Of a DNA stretch of 38,380 bases, positions 25,898 through 34,119 are shown piece after piece. The stretch covers positions 82,122-120,501 of the forward strand of contig DJIL01000031.1 of the NCBI GenBank assembly GCA_002433595.1, given 5' to 3'. Within the stretch, counting starts at the first letter, position 1, and every line of letters begins with the position of its first letter. Both the position numbers and the translations under genes were made by a program. The stretch comes from a bacterium UBP8_UBA6595. Its GTDB lineage: Bacteria > Margulisbacteria > Marinamargulisbacteria > UBA6595. The notes below the pieces were generated by a model, which saw nothing but the letters and a program-made list of their open reading frames with translations, was not told the origin of the DNA and did no database searches.

Positions 25898-26320
25898 CTA
25901 ATCTCCTATTATATTCAGCTCTACTTCGTGCACAGTTATTGCTTCATTCGACTTGTCAATCTGGTACGCTTTAATACCAGGAACCGCTGTTTTAAACGAC
26001 ACAATAATATAGACCATACTTGGGTCATTTAATAACCGCAAATCCTCTTCCGATAATCGCGGTGGGGTTTCGGGATGCGAATGATACACAACCTGCAGTT
26101 CCTTACCTGCGGACCGCGCAGATTTTAGCACTGAAAACTGATCCTCGGGTCGAAATGAAAAGTGCTCTGGACTATGGTCAATATTTTCTAGTGGATACAG
26201 TGTGTCCACACACCCATTAGCACCGGCTAAATACCCACATCCTTCATTGGGTAATGCCGTACGCAATTCTGAAACCATTCGTGTCACTACTGACTGTTTT
26301 ATTGTTAATTCTTTATTCAT
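25898..26320 (-). CDS. JAMM/MPN+ metalloprotease, HcyD/Mec-like
   Basis: A 140-residue zinc isopeptidase of the prokaryotic JAB (M67) family. The JAMM motif is complete: Glu26 in NEGCGYL, His80 and His82 in HSHP, and Ser90 and Asp93 in LSEED. In Mycobacterium a relative releases cysteine from CysO. In Wolinella a relative (HcyD) trims the carrier HcyS so that its GG end is exposed. Here the carrier encoded in the same operon has five residues after its glycines, so trimming is the likely first task. The start overlaps the E1 gene (ATGA). Confidence 0.92.
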   Translation of the reverse strand: MNKELTIKQSVVTRMVSELRTALPNEGCGYLAGANGCVDTLYPLENIDHSPEHFSFRPEDQFSVLKSARSAGKELQVVYHSHPETPPRLSEEDLRLLNDPSMVYIIVSFKTAVPGIKAYQIDKSNEAITVHEVELNIIGD

Positions 26321-27135
26321 GACGCACTCCCACGGCTTTGCAAATCACATACTGGTGCTTCATAATCCACCAGTTTTGTAATACTAGGCGTGTCTGAACA
26401 CACTTTGCACGTCTGGCGTTGATGTACGCTAATTGTTCTAAATTGCATAGTTTTAGCATCAAAACTCAGGATTCGGTCAGTTAGTAGCGTCCCCACACCC
26501 AACAAGTATTTGATTGCCTCTGTGGCCTGAATAGTTCCCAGCATACCTGCAATTGAACCCAAAACCCCAGCTTGGGAGCATGTCGGAACCGCATTTTTAG
26601 GTGGCAAATCATCAAAAATACACCGGTAACAGGTATGCCCAGGCTTATATGTAAATGTTTGCCCATCAAAGCGCAAAATGCCGCCATGAGAAAACGGTTT
26701 ATTGGCTATTACACAGGCATCGTTAATCAAAAATTTACTTTCAAAACTATCGGTACCATCAATAACAAAGTCATAGTCTTGCATCAATTCAAACGCATTC
26801 GAAGCTTCAAATCGTTCATGATACACTGTGACAGAAACATCGGGGTTCATGGCATTAATTTTTTGCTGAGCAGATTCTGTTTTTAATCGGCCCACATCAG
26901 CTGTGTAATGCGCAATTTGACGCTGCAAGTTACTCAAATCAACGCGATCTGCATCCACAATTCCCAAGTGCCCCACACCCGCTGCTGCTAAATACAACGC
27001 AATGGGGGATCCTAAACCGCCGGCTCCAATAATCAACACACGACCGCCCAGTAACTTTTCCTGACCTTCGCCGCCCACATCCGATAAAATAATATGGCGA
27101 GAATACCGCTCAACCTGTGTGTCATTTAATGTCAT
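26317..27135 (-). CDS. E1-like adenylyltransferase (MoeB/ThiF/HcyF family)
   Basis: Activates the C-terminal glycine of a ubiquitin-fold sulfur carrier as an acyl-adenylate. The 272-residue protein has the ATP loop GAGGLGS (37-43), the DADRVDLSNLQRQ segment, four zinc cysteines (C169/C172 and C243/C246) and the conserved Cys186 in PTCSQAGVLGS. It lacks a rhodanese domain, so the sulfur must come from another source, such as the sulfite reductase product or its TusA domain. Its neighbours, a carrier, a JAMM protease and MetY, argue for the homocysteine pathway over molybdopterin or thiamin, but MoeB or ThiF function cannot be excluded. Confidence 0.92.
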   Translation of the reverse strand: MTLNDTQVERYSRHIILSDVGGEGQEKLLGGRVLIIGAGGLGSPIALYLAAAGVGHLGIVDADRVDLSNLQRQIAHYTADVGRLKTESAQQKINAMNPDVSVTVYHERFEASNAFELMQDYDFVIDGTDSFESKFLINDACVIANKPFSHGGILRFDGQTFTYKPGHTCYRCIFDDLPPKNAVPTCSQAGVLGSIAGMLGTIQATEAIKYLLGVGTLLTDRILSFDAKTMQFRTISVHQRQTCKVCSDTPSITKLVDYEAPVCDLQSRGSAS

Positions 27136-28385
27136 ATCGCCTCCAACGCTTGGGTTAAATCTGCTAATAAATCTGACTCGGACTCCAAACCAACCGACAA
27201 TCGAATCAAATCATCATAGACACCGGCCTCAGATGCTTGTTCATCCGTTAAGTCTCGATAAATCGTTCGTCGTGGACACACAGCCAATGTTTTGGCATCG
27301 CCCAAATTAACCAGGCATTGAATTAAGTTCAACGCATTTAAAAAGGCATACGCTTTATCTTTAGTCCCCAATCGCATTGTCACCATGCCCCCATATTGAC
27401 CCGAAAACTGACGCGTAGCCATCGCGTGATTGGCATGATTTGGCAAACCGGGGTATTGGGTACAATCCACAGCTGGATGCTGGGATAAATAGGTTGCGAC
27501 TGCCAATGCATTACTGCAATGCCGGTCCATTCGCAAACCCAAAGTCTCAATTCCTTTTAATGTCAAAAACGCATTTTGCACAGCCAAACTATTGCCTGTT
27601 GTTCCCCGAACTTTTTTAAAGGCAGCTAAACCTCCCAACTCGCCCAATTTATCAATAGCTGTTTGCAAAACCGGGGACGCTTTTGGCGCCATAGACGCCC
27701 AATTCAGCACACCCGTGTCAATAATTGCACCCCCAATGGCCAACCCACCCCCACACAAATACTTGGTTGTAGCCACGGTCACAACATCAATGCCTAAGGC
27801 TTTGGATTGAGCCAAATAGGGTGTGACAAATGTTGTATCTACTACCAAAGGGATCTTGTGTGCGTGCGCTACGTCTGCAATTGCACGAATATCTGGCACA
27901 TCCAACTTTGGATTACCAATTGCCTCCAAGAATACCAACCGAGTGCGCGTATCAATGGCGGCTGCATAGGCCGACACATCTGTTGTATCTACAAATCGAA
28001 CCGCAATGCCCATAGAGGCTATTACGCCCTGAAACAAATAATATGTACTCCCAAATAAACTTTTGGCCACAACCGCGTTATCGCCCGATTGTGCCAACGC
28101 GCAAAAAACCGTCATAATGGCGGCCATGCCTGACGATACACAAACGGCACCTCGGCCTTCCTCCAATGCAGTTAGTCGTTGTTCTAAAGCCGCTACCGTT
28201 GGGTTACCCGTTCGCGAATAATAAAACCCGGGCTGACGCCCATTAAAAATAGCCTCTAATGTATCCGGGTCATGCGCAAACCCTGCCGATTGATAAATTG
28301 GCACATTAGTCGCACCCGTGTCTGAATCTGGGGTGTAACCGCTATGAATTGCACGCGTATCAAAATCCCAAACCATATCTCCCAT
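27132..28385 (-). CDS. metY: O-acetylhomoserine sulfhydrylase-type PLP enzyme (MetY)
   Basis: Cys/Met-metabolism PLP enzyme, most like sulfhydrylases that turn acylhomoserine and a sulfur donor into homocysteine. With the ATG at 28385 it has 417 residues; the open frame upstream lies inside the carrier gene. Motifs are the MetY-style opening FDTRAIHSGYTPDSDTGA, NVPIYQS, YYSRTGNPT (55-63), and the PLP lysine K208 in VATTKYLCGGG. The next Met, three codons on, is an alternative start. It lies one base after the carrier stop and overlaps the E1 gene, so these three are translated as a unit. Cystathionine synthase or lyase activity is the main alternative. Confidence 0.9.
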   Translation of the reverse strand: MGDMVWDFDTRAIHSGYTPDSDTGATNVPIYQSAGFAHDPDTLEAIFNGRQPGFYYSRTGNPTVAALEQRLTALEEGRGAVCVSSGMAAIMTVFCALAQSGDNAVVAKSLFGSTYYLFQGVIASMGIAVRFVDTTDVSAYAAAIDTRTRLVFLEAIGNPKLDVPDIRAIADVAHAHKIPLVVDTTFVTPYLAQSKALGIDVVTVATTKYLCGGGLAIGGAIIDTGVLNWASMAPKASPVLQTAIDKLGELGGLAAFKKVRGTTGNSLAVQNAFLTLKGIETLGLRMDRHCSNALAVATYLSQHPAVDCTQYPGLPNHANHAMATRQFSGQYGGMVTMRLGTKDKAYAFLNALNLIQCLVNLGDAKTLAVCPRRTIYRDLTDEQASEAGVYDDLIRLSVGLESESDLLADLTQALEAI

Positions 28386-28386
28386 A

Positions 28387-28605
28387 CTACGTCGAATAAG
28401 TGCTCCCACCACCCATAAAGTACAAAAACTCAATAACGTCGCCATCTTGAATTAATGTTGCGTCAAAATCCGATCGATTAACCATCGCGTCATTGCATTG
28501 CACAGATACCATATCCGGCATCTTAACGGCTTCTTCAGCTAACAACTCTGTAATTGTTGTTGCTGACACTGTTTTTCCTTCACCATTAATTGTTACAACT
28601 GCCAT
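28387..28605 (-). CDS. ThiS/MoaD-like sulfur carrier protein with masked GG end (HcyS/CysO-like)
   Basis: A 72-residue beta-grasp protein: VVTINGEGKTVSATTITELL at the start, and DGDVIEFLYFMGGG near the end, as in ThiS. Unlike ThiS, it does not stop at Gly-Gly but continues with STYST after three glycines. Such a tail must be removed before an E1 can adenylate the glycine, and a JAMM protease gene lies three genes downstream. AAAGGAGAAAG sits just before the ATG. The metY gene starts one base after the TAG stop. The likely role is to carry a thiocarboxylate to MetY, or possibly to the cysteine synthase encoded upstream. Confidence 0.9.
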   Translation of the reverse strand: MAVVTINGEGKTVSATTITELLAEEAVKMPDMVSVQCNDAMVNRSDFDATLIQDGDVIEFLYFMGGGSTYST

Positions 28606-28629
28606 TGAACTTTCTCCTTTACTTAAATA

Positions 28630-29553
28630 TCATGAATCAAACAACACAGTACTTAAATACCGCTCACCCGTATCGCAAATAATACAAACAATTGTTTTAC
28701 CTTTAAACATTGGCCGTTTGGCAAGACCAACGGCTGCGTGCACATTGGCTCCCGATGAAATACCGGACAAAATCCCTTCGGACCGAGCTAAATACCGCCC
28801 CATACCCAAGGCATCGTCATTGCTAACCGTTATCACTTCGTCCAATACCGTTGCATCCAAATTATCGGGAATAAATCCAGCCCCAATACCTTGAATCATG
28901 TGAGGGCCGGCCGCTTGTCCAGAAATCACAGCAGAGTCGGCTGGCTCAACGCCTACAATTTGAATATTGGGCTGATACCGCTTCAACACAGACCCTACAC
29001 CACTTATCGTGCCCCCAGTTCCAACCCCTGCAACAAACGCATCAATTGCGCCGTCTGTATCGCGCCAAATTTCTTCCGCCGTGGTATCGCGATGCTTTTG
29101 TGGATTGGCCGGGTTTTTAAACTGTTGCGGCATAAAAGCCCCCGGTGTTTGGGCAACCAATTCTTCAGCTGTTTGAATGGCACCAGTCATACCTAAATGA
29201 CCGGGTGTTAACACCACATTGGCACCATAAGCCTTTAAAATTGCCCGGCGTTCAATACTCATGGAATCTGGCATAACCAACGTTACTAAATACCCTTTTA
29301 ATACACCAATAAACGCAAGGGCGACCCCTGTATTGCCCGATGTGGGCTCAATAATATGCCCCCCATGAGCTAATTCGCCACTACTTTCAGCAGACTCAAT
29401 CATAGCCAAAGCAGCTCTGTCTTTCACGGACCCTCCAGGATTTGCTGACTCCAACTTTCCTAAAATAGTGCACCCTGTTTTTTCTGACAACGTAGCTAGA
29501 TGCACCAGCGGCGTGTTGCCAATTAACTCTTGCATAGTAAAAATCTGGCTCAT
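28630..29553 (-). CDS. cysK: Cysteine synthase (CysK)
   Basis: PLP enzyme that makes cysteine from O-acetylserine and sulfide. The ATG at 29553 gives 307 residues beginning MSQIFTMQELIGNTPLV; codons further upstream overlap the regulator. The PLP lysine is K44 in NPGGSVKDRAA, the substrate loop is PTSGNTG (70-75), the phosphate loop is GTGGTISG, and the C-terminus is ICDTGERYLST, typical of CysK over CysM. It overlaps rrf2 (ATGA) and precedes the sulfur carrier. In firmicutes CysK binds the Rrf2 protein CymR as a sulfur sensor, so the neighbouring genes may form such a pair. Confidence 0.95.
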   Translation of the reverse strand: MSQIFTMQELIGNTPLVHLATLSEKTGCTILGKLESANPGGSVKDRAALAMIESAESSGELAHGGHIIEPTSGNTGVALAFIGVLKGYLVTLVMPDSMSIERRAILKAYGANVVLTPGHLGMTGAIQTAEELVAQTPGAFMPQQFKNPANPQKHRDTTAEEIWRDTDGAIDAFVAGVGTGGTISGVGSVLKRYQPNIQIVGVEPADSAVISGQAAGPHMIQGIGAGFIPDNLDATVLDEVITVSNDDALGMGRYLARSEGILSGISSGANVHAAVGLAKRPMFKGKTIVCIICDTGERYLSTVLFDS

Positions 29554-29942
29554 ATGGCGTACACCAACCCCGATTGATACCGCTGCACCCACTGGGCTAA
29601 CGTTTCAGACAGCACCGGTGTCATAGATGCTTGCAATCGATTATCTAAATCATGAATCATATGATGTCTATTATACCCATACCGAGACTTACCCTCCAAG
29701 CTCTGGATTACCTTTCCAATTTGAATCGACTCTGGCGCATATGCCAATTGGTACCCGCCATACTTGCCACGCACACTTTGACAAAAGCCAGATTTGCGCA
29801 AGATAACAAGCACCTGCTCTAAATACGCTTGCGGAATACCATAGTGTTTGGCGATACTCCGACTTTGAACAACTTGTCTAGCCTCAGCCATCGCATACAA
29901 GGCGATTAAGGCATAACTTGTTTTTTGCGAAACTATACTCAT
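29550..29942 (-). CDS. Rrf2-family transcriptional regulator, CymR-like
   Basis: First gene of the sulfur operon, encoding 130 residues. The winged helix is Rrf2-type: SQKTSYALIALYAMAEA, SIAKHYGIPQAYLEQVLVILRKSGFCQSVRGKYGGYQLA. The three cysteines that bind an Fe-S cluster in IscR and NsrR are absent; the only cysteine is C54 in the recognition region. This makes it resemble CymR, the cysteine-metabolism repressor that works with CysK, which is encoded next. It probably represses its own operon. Control of the divergent topA gene is possible because the promoters are close. Confidence 0.92.
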   Translation of the reverse strand: MSIVSQKTSYALIALYAMAEARQVVQSRSIAKHYGIPQAYLEQVLVILRKSGFCQSVRGKYGGYQLAYAPESIQIGKVIQSLEGKSRYGYNRHHMIHDLDNRLQASMTPVLSETLAQWVQRYQSGLVYAI

Positions 29943-29952
29943 AATACGCTCT

Positions 29953-29958
29953 ATACTA
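29953..29958 (-). promoter_or_regulatory. -10 element (TAGTAT) of the sulfur operon
   Basis: Minus-strand TAGTAT lies ten bases before the rrf2 ATG. The -35 region (TTTATA at 18 bases) is poor, as often at regulated promoters. It shares a 102-base divergent region with topA. Confidence 0.4.
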
Positions 29959-30026
29959 CCATAAGTTGATCAGGATTATAAAGCCTGGATAAACCTTGAC
30001 ACATGCCTTGCGTTTAGATTACTACT

Positions 30027-30032
30027 TATAGT
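30027..30032 (+). promoter_or_regulatory. -10 element (TATAGT) of topA
   Basis: TATAGT ends twelve bases before the topA ATG, with no Shine-Dalgarno between. A perfect TTGACA at 29996-30001 is 25 bases upstream, too far for this hexamer; a weaker TTACTA at 30019-30024 would fit it at 17 bases. Which -10 is used is unclear. Confidence 0.35.
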
Positions 30033-30044
30033 CATAAATCAACT

Positions 30045-32378
30045 ATGTCAAAAACAACTAAAAAACCACTAAAAAAAGCTAAAAAGCTCAGCGCTCGGCA
30101 TCTAGTCGTTGTAGAATCCCCCGCAAAAGCAAAAACTATTGAAAAGTTTTTGGGCAGAAGCTACGTGGTTCGAGCTTCTTATGGCCACGTGCGCGATTTA
30201 CCAAAAACACGACTTGGAATTGATGTTGACGATAATTTTTTACCTAAATACATTGCATTAAAAGACAAAAAAGCTGTTTTAAAAGAATTAAAAACTCTAG
30301 CCGAAGCGGCGCCAACTGTTTATCTAGCGACAGACCCGGATCGCGAAGGCGAAGCTATCGCTTGGCATGTTCAAGAGTCCTTGGATACTATTGATACCGA
30401 TAAATTTAAGCGCATTGTATTTTCTGAGATTACCAAAACCTCCGTACAACGTTCGATTGAACACGCGCGTGATATTGATCAAGCCATGGTTGATGCCCAA
30501 CAAGCCCGGCGAGTGTTAGACCGATTAATTGGCTATAGCCTGAGCCCTATTTTGGGAAAAAAAATTCAGCGCGGGCTTAGTGCTGGGCGGGTGCAATCTG
30601 TTTCTGTTAAATTAATTTGTGAACGAGACGCCCAAATCGCAGCCTTTGTTCCAGAAGAGTTTTGGGTTATTACAAGTACATTTGATCTGGGTAATCAACA
30701 GACTTTACAATGTTTGCTAATCGCCAAAGATACCCCAAAAAACAAATTAATAATCTCGAACGAATCAATGGCACGCTCCATTGAATCGGACTTGAATCAA
30801 TCAGAATTTCATATTGATGCTATCACAACCAAGCCCATTCATCGTCAACCAAAACCGCCTTTTATTACGTCCTCATTGCAACAAGAGTCTTCTCGTTGGT
30901 TTGGCTGGACTGCAAAAAAAACAATGTCTGTTGCGCAGCAGCTTTATGAAGGTATTGATATTGGCAATGAAACAGTGGGCCTAATTACGTATATGCGAAC
31001 AGATTCTGTACGTATTGCCGATGAAGCGCTTCATGCGGTACGTGACTACGTATCCAATACCTATGGAAAGCCCTATTTAAATCCTCGGGTATTTAAAACA
31101 AAAGGCAATGCCCAAGACGCTCATGAAGCCATTCGACCGTCCTATGTTACGCATCCACCGGATCATATTGATGGGCGCTTATCCCCCGATCAAAAAAAGC
31201 TTTACCGGTTAGTTTGGAACCGTTTTGTTGCTTCTCAAATGACGGCATGCGAACTAGAATCCACGCAAGTATTAGTCAAAACTAATACCCATTACTATTT
31301 AAAAGCCACTGGAAGCCGTATTGTGTTTGATGGTTTCAAAAAGGTTTATGAGGAAAAAACGGAAGAAGTCAGTGATAGCGACAGTCAACTACTCCCTAAG
31401 TTATCGGATCAGCAAGCGCTTCCACTTCAGGCTGTTGATGCCACACAGAAATTCACCCAGCCACCGCCTCGATACACTGAAGCCAGTCTAATTAAAACAT
31501 TGGAACAAGAAGGCATCGGTCGACCGTCCACCTATGCGCCCACAATTAGTACCATTCAAGATCGGGGCTATGTCGAAAAGAATGGACGGCAATTAATCTC
31601 CAGCGAGTTGGGGCAAATTGTAAATACTAAACTAAGCGAGTTTTTTGACGATATTCTAAATGTTAAGTTTACAGCTAACTTAGAAACTCAGTTGGATGAA
31701 GTTATGGCGGGTGATCACGACTGGCATAGCGTAGTTCAATCCTTTTATGACCCATTTTCCAAGCAAATCAGCCTTGCCGACACTCAAATGGAAAAAGTTA
31801 ATCGAGACAAACCCACCGACAAAACATGCGAACTTTGTGACAGCCCCATGGTTATCAAAGTGGGCCGGTATGGTGAGTTTACCGCGTGTTCCAGTTACTA
31901 TGGTATCGTACAAAAAAGCGAACTCAATCATTCTGTTTACCAACAGCTAGTTGATTCCCATATTTTAAATACGCTGGACGACACGCGCGCCCAACTCACC
32001 CAATCCGCCAAGGGTATTGATAAAAACCTGAAGTTCTTAAGCGATAATCAACTCACTGATGTTATTAGCGTACTAACTAGCGCAGAACCTTGCAAAAATA
32101 TTTTAAAAGAGAAAAAGACAATAATCTCAACCGGCGTTCATTGCCCCGAGTGTAAAAAAACTAACTTGGAAAGCCCCATTGTAGAACGAAAAACACGCCG
32201 TGGAAAACTGTTTTTTGGCTGTTCTGCATACCCCAAATGCACCTTTGCTCTATGGGACCGACCGATTCAGCACAACTGTACCAAATGCGATAGCACGATT
32301 GTACTAGAAAAGGAAAAAAAGGATACCAAAACATGGCATTGCATTGCCTGTGAAACTGAATATGTTCTCGAAAATTAA
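30045..32378 (+). CDS. topA: DNA topoisomerase I (TopA)
   Basis: Relaxes negative supercoils by cutting one strand. The 777-residue type IA enzyme starts with a basic lysine-rich tail. A Toprim domain follows (LVVVESPAKAKTIEKFLG, ATDPDREGEAIAWH), then the active-site tyrosine Y316 in GLITYMRTDSVRIADEA and the EAIRPS motif. At the C-terminus there are three zinc-ribbon-like modules. The first has only C595, C598 and C615, because the usual fourth cysteine is lost (SSYYGIVQKSE). The second (CPEC...CSAYPKC) and third (CTKC...CIAC) are intact. It is read divergently from the sulfur operon. Confidence 0.96.
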   Translation: MSKTTKKPLKKAKKLSARHLVVVESPAKAKTIEKFLGRSYVVRASYGHVRDLPKTRLGIDVDDNFLPKYIALKDKKAVLKELKTLAEAAPTVYLATDPDREGEAIAWHVQESLDTIDTDKFKRIVFSEITKTSVQRSIEHARDIDQAMVDAQQARRVLDRLIGYSLSPILGKKIQRGLSAGRVQSVSVKLICERDAQIAAFVPEEFWVITSTFDLGNQQTLQCLLIAKDTPKNKLIISNESMARSIESDLNQSEFHIDAITTKPIHRQPKPPFITSSLQQESSRWFGWTAKKTMSVAQQLYEGIDIGNETVGLITYMRTDSVRIADEALHAVRDYVSNTYGKPYLNPRVFKTKGNAQDAHEAIRPSYVTHPPDHIDGRLSPDQKKLYRLVWNRFVASQMTACELESTQVLVKTNTHYYLKATGSRIVFDGFKKVYEEKTEEVSDSDSQLLPKLSDQQALPLQAVDATQKFTQPPPRYTEASLIKTLEQEGIGRPSTYAPTISTIQDRGYVEKNGRQLISSELGQIVNTKLSEFFDDILNVKFTANLETQLDEVMAGDHDWHSVVQSFYDPFSKQISLADTQMEKVNRDKPTDKTCELCDSPMVIKVGRYGEFTACSSYYGIVQKSELNHSVYQQLVDSHILNTLDDTRAQLTQSAKGIDKNLKFLSDNQLTDVISVLTSAEPCKNILKEKKTIISTGVHCPECKKTNLESPIVERKTRRGKLFFGCSAYPKCTFALWDRPIQHNCTKCDSTIVLEKEKKDTKTWHCIACETEYVLEN

Positions 32379-32424
32379 ACAGTTGTTTCACACCCTGGTT
32401 GTTCAAAATATTGAGCTTAAAATT

Positions 32425-32456
32425 ATTAGTATTTTAATTACAATCTTAATACTAAT
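32425..32456. repeat. AT-rich inverted repeat between topA and panC
   Basis: ATTAGTATT at 32425-32433 and AATACTAAT at 32448-32456 are perfect 9-base reverse complements around a 14-base loop, ending ten bases before the panC ATG. It contains no GC clamp or U-run, so a terminator is doubtful; an operator or promoter element is as likely. TAATTT (32453-32458), seven bases before the ATG, could serve as -10. Confidence 0.35.
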
Positions 32457-32465
32457 TTTATCCCA

Positions 32466-33281
32466 ATGAGCCTGGGCCTTGTGCCAACTATGGGGAATTT
32501 ACATGCGGGGCACCTGGCGCTAGTTGAACGTAGCATCCGTGAAAATAAAAAGACCATTGTGAGTATCTATGTCAACCCGCTTCAATTTGGCCCTAACGAA
32601 GATTTTGATCAATACCCCAGAACCCTGGACGCCGACCGAGCGATACTTAGCCAATACGATACCGTCACCCTATGGGCCCCAACGACAAAAGACCTGTACC
32701 CCTTGGGCGTAGCAAATGCCTATGGCATTACCGCCCCCAAAGCCATGGCCCAACACTGGTGTGGCAACAGCCGCCCGCATTTTTTTGACGGCGTGTGCAC
32801 CGTTGTGTTTCGCCTATGCCAGCAGGCAAACCCGACCCGGTTATACATGGGTGAAAAAGATTATCAACAATGCACCATTATTCAAGGCCTAATTCACGAT
32901 TATCGATTGCCCATTTCGGTAGTCCCATGCCCCATTGTTCGGGAAGCTGATGGCTTGGCGTATAGCTCTCGCAATCAGTACTTAAGCCCAGCGGAACGCG
33001 TGCATGCCACGCAACTATATCGGGCTATTCAAGCGGCCCAAACTACTGTAACTAACGGTGAACCAAATCCTGCGATGGTAATCCAGACGTGCCAGGCCTG
33101 CTTGGGTAGCCCGCTGAAGATTGACTATGTTGGAATTGCTGATCCCTGCTCACTTAAACCCATTGATCGGGATATCCGCCCGAATGACCGCTTGATGCTG
33201 GCTGCCCACCTGGGTAAAACTCGGCTGGTGGATAACCATGAGTTTCATCTAGGAACGTCGAGGGCTGCTGGTACACATTAA
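32466..33281 (+). CDS. panC: Pantothenate synthetase (PanC), short N-terminus
   Basis: Joins pantoate and beta-alanine with ATP in vitamin B5 and CoA synthesis. The 271-residue protein has the ATP site VPTMGNLHAGHLALVE, VNPLQFGPNEDFDQYPR, GEKDYQQ and SSRNQYLS. It starts directly at LGLVPTMG, so about 20 residues that usually form the first helix are missing, and no start codon exists upstream before an in-frame TAG at 32427. The C-terminus (HEFHLGTSRAAGTH) extends past the usual RLIDN-type end and overlaps the tail of the accessory gene on the other strand. The fold core is complete and the enzyme is probably active. Confidence 0.93.
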   Translation: MSLGLVPTMGNLHAGHLALVERSIRENKKTIVSIYVNPLQFGPNEDFDQYPRTLDADRAILSQYDTVTLWAPTTKDLYPLGVANAYGITAPKAMAQHWCGNSRPHFFDGVCTVVFRLCQQANPTRLYMGEKDYQQCTIIQGLIHDYRLPISVVPCPIVREADGLAYSSRNQYLSPAERVHATQLYRAIQAAQTTVTNGEPNPAMVIQTCQACLGSPLKIDYVGIADPCSLKPIDRDIRPNDRLMLAAHLGKTRLVDNHEFHLGTSRAAGTH

Positions 33282-34090
33282 TCAGGTGACGGGAGATATA
33301 GCGGATACCTGTTAGATTGACTTGGTTGGAGGGATCTCCATTGAGCTTTTACTTGCTCAACTACTTGATTCGCCAGACCTATAATTTGAGCATCAGACAC
33401 GTTAGTATAAGGACCATGGCCTATTTCTATGACGTGATAACCACAATCACGAAGAAAACCTCGTAACTCTTTATCGTTTGATTGTTTATTTTTATGAACA
33501 TCTCCATCTAAAAAAACTAAGGATTCTCTTCCTGAATTGTCTGTTACTTTAAGGTCAGGTTTTGTACCTAAAACATGATTACTAAAGTCTAGACTTAAGT
33601 CACAGCGCCATAACCCGTTCCTAACTTGATCAAAAAAAAGGCGTCTCGATTCTATTCCACCTTGATACTGAATGAAACCTTGGCGCTCCCACCAATCCAA
33701 TGTTTGGTCAAAATCTATTGCGTTGTCTATACGCTCTTGATTTGTACCTGCTTGTGGGCCCTCTGGTTTTGACAAAACATACCCATTTACACAACCTTTC
33801 CAACAAATAGTAGGGCCACCAAGGTATGGTATTAAAGCAGGAGATTTACCGTAGGAATTTGCTTTGCATCCTTCAAAAACATCCCTAAATCATTTAAATT
33901 CATTATTAACAAAAATATCATTGCCATCCCAACACAAACCAGTGTAACCATCCTTAGAGTTTATATAGTTCCTAAGCACACACCTTAAGTCACCACCCGC
34001 TAATCCAGAAAATCTATACCATTGACCAGCTTGAAGGTTTTCAACTCCTGTGCTGCGAGTCCCGCCATTCACGCCATTCACTCCGTTCAT
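33278..34090 (-). pseudogene. Nuclease-like accessory gene split by an in-frame TGA
   Basis: One frame runs from the ATG at 34090 to TAA at 33278 (269 sense codons), interrupted by TGA at 33892-33890 after codon 66. An AAGGGGG Shine-Dalgarno precedes the ATG. The N-terminal part has N-G-V repeats and a Trp/Cys-containing region not recognised. The C-terminal part (from a TTG at 33775) resembles very short restriction-endonuclease-like (PD-(D/E)xK, DUF559/Vsr-like) domains: GTKPDLKV, then LVFLDGDVHKNKQSND, then FLRDCGYHVIEIG. Trp is encoded by TGG elsewhere in the gene, so a native UGA=Trp code is unlikely. It is flanked by AT-rich DNA and looks acquired. Confidence 0.55.
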
Positions 34091-34119
34091 CTTTATCCCC
34101 CTTTACTCCGCTTGTACTA

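Noticed and set aside
28386..28445. Upstream extension of metY by 20 codons
   Set aside because: It lies inside the carrier gene in another frame, and the hydrophobic sequence there has no match to MetY N-termini.
29996..30032. TTGACA plus TATAGT as a matched topA promoter
   Set aside because: The spacer is 25 bases, too long for a standard sigma-70-type promoter; only the -10 was kept, with low confidence.
33278..34090. Alternative genetic code (UGA as Trp or Gly) to explain the in-frame TGA
   Set aside because: TGA is the normal stop of trpS, prmC, the Rrf2 gene, lepA and others, and TGG encodes Trp throughout, including in this gene.
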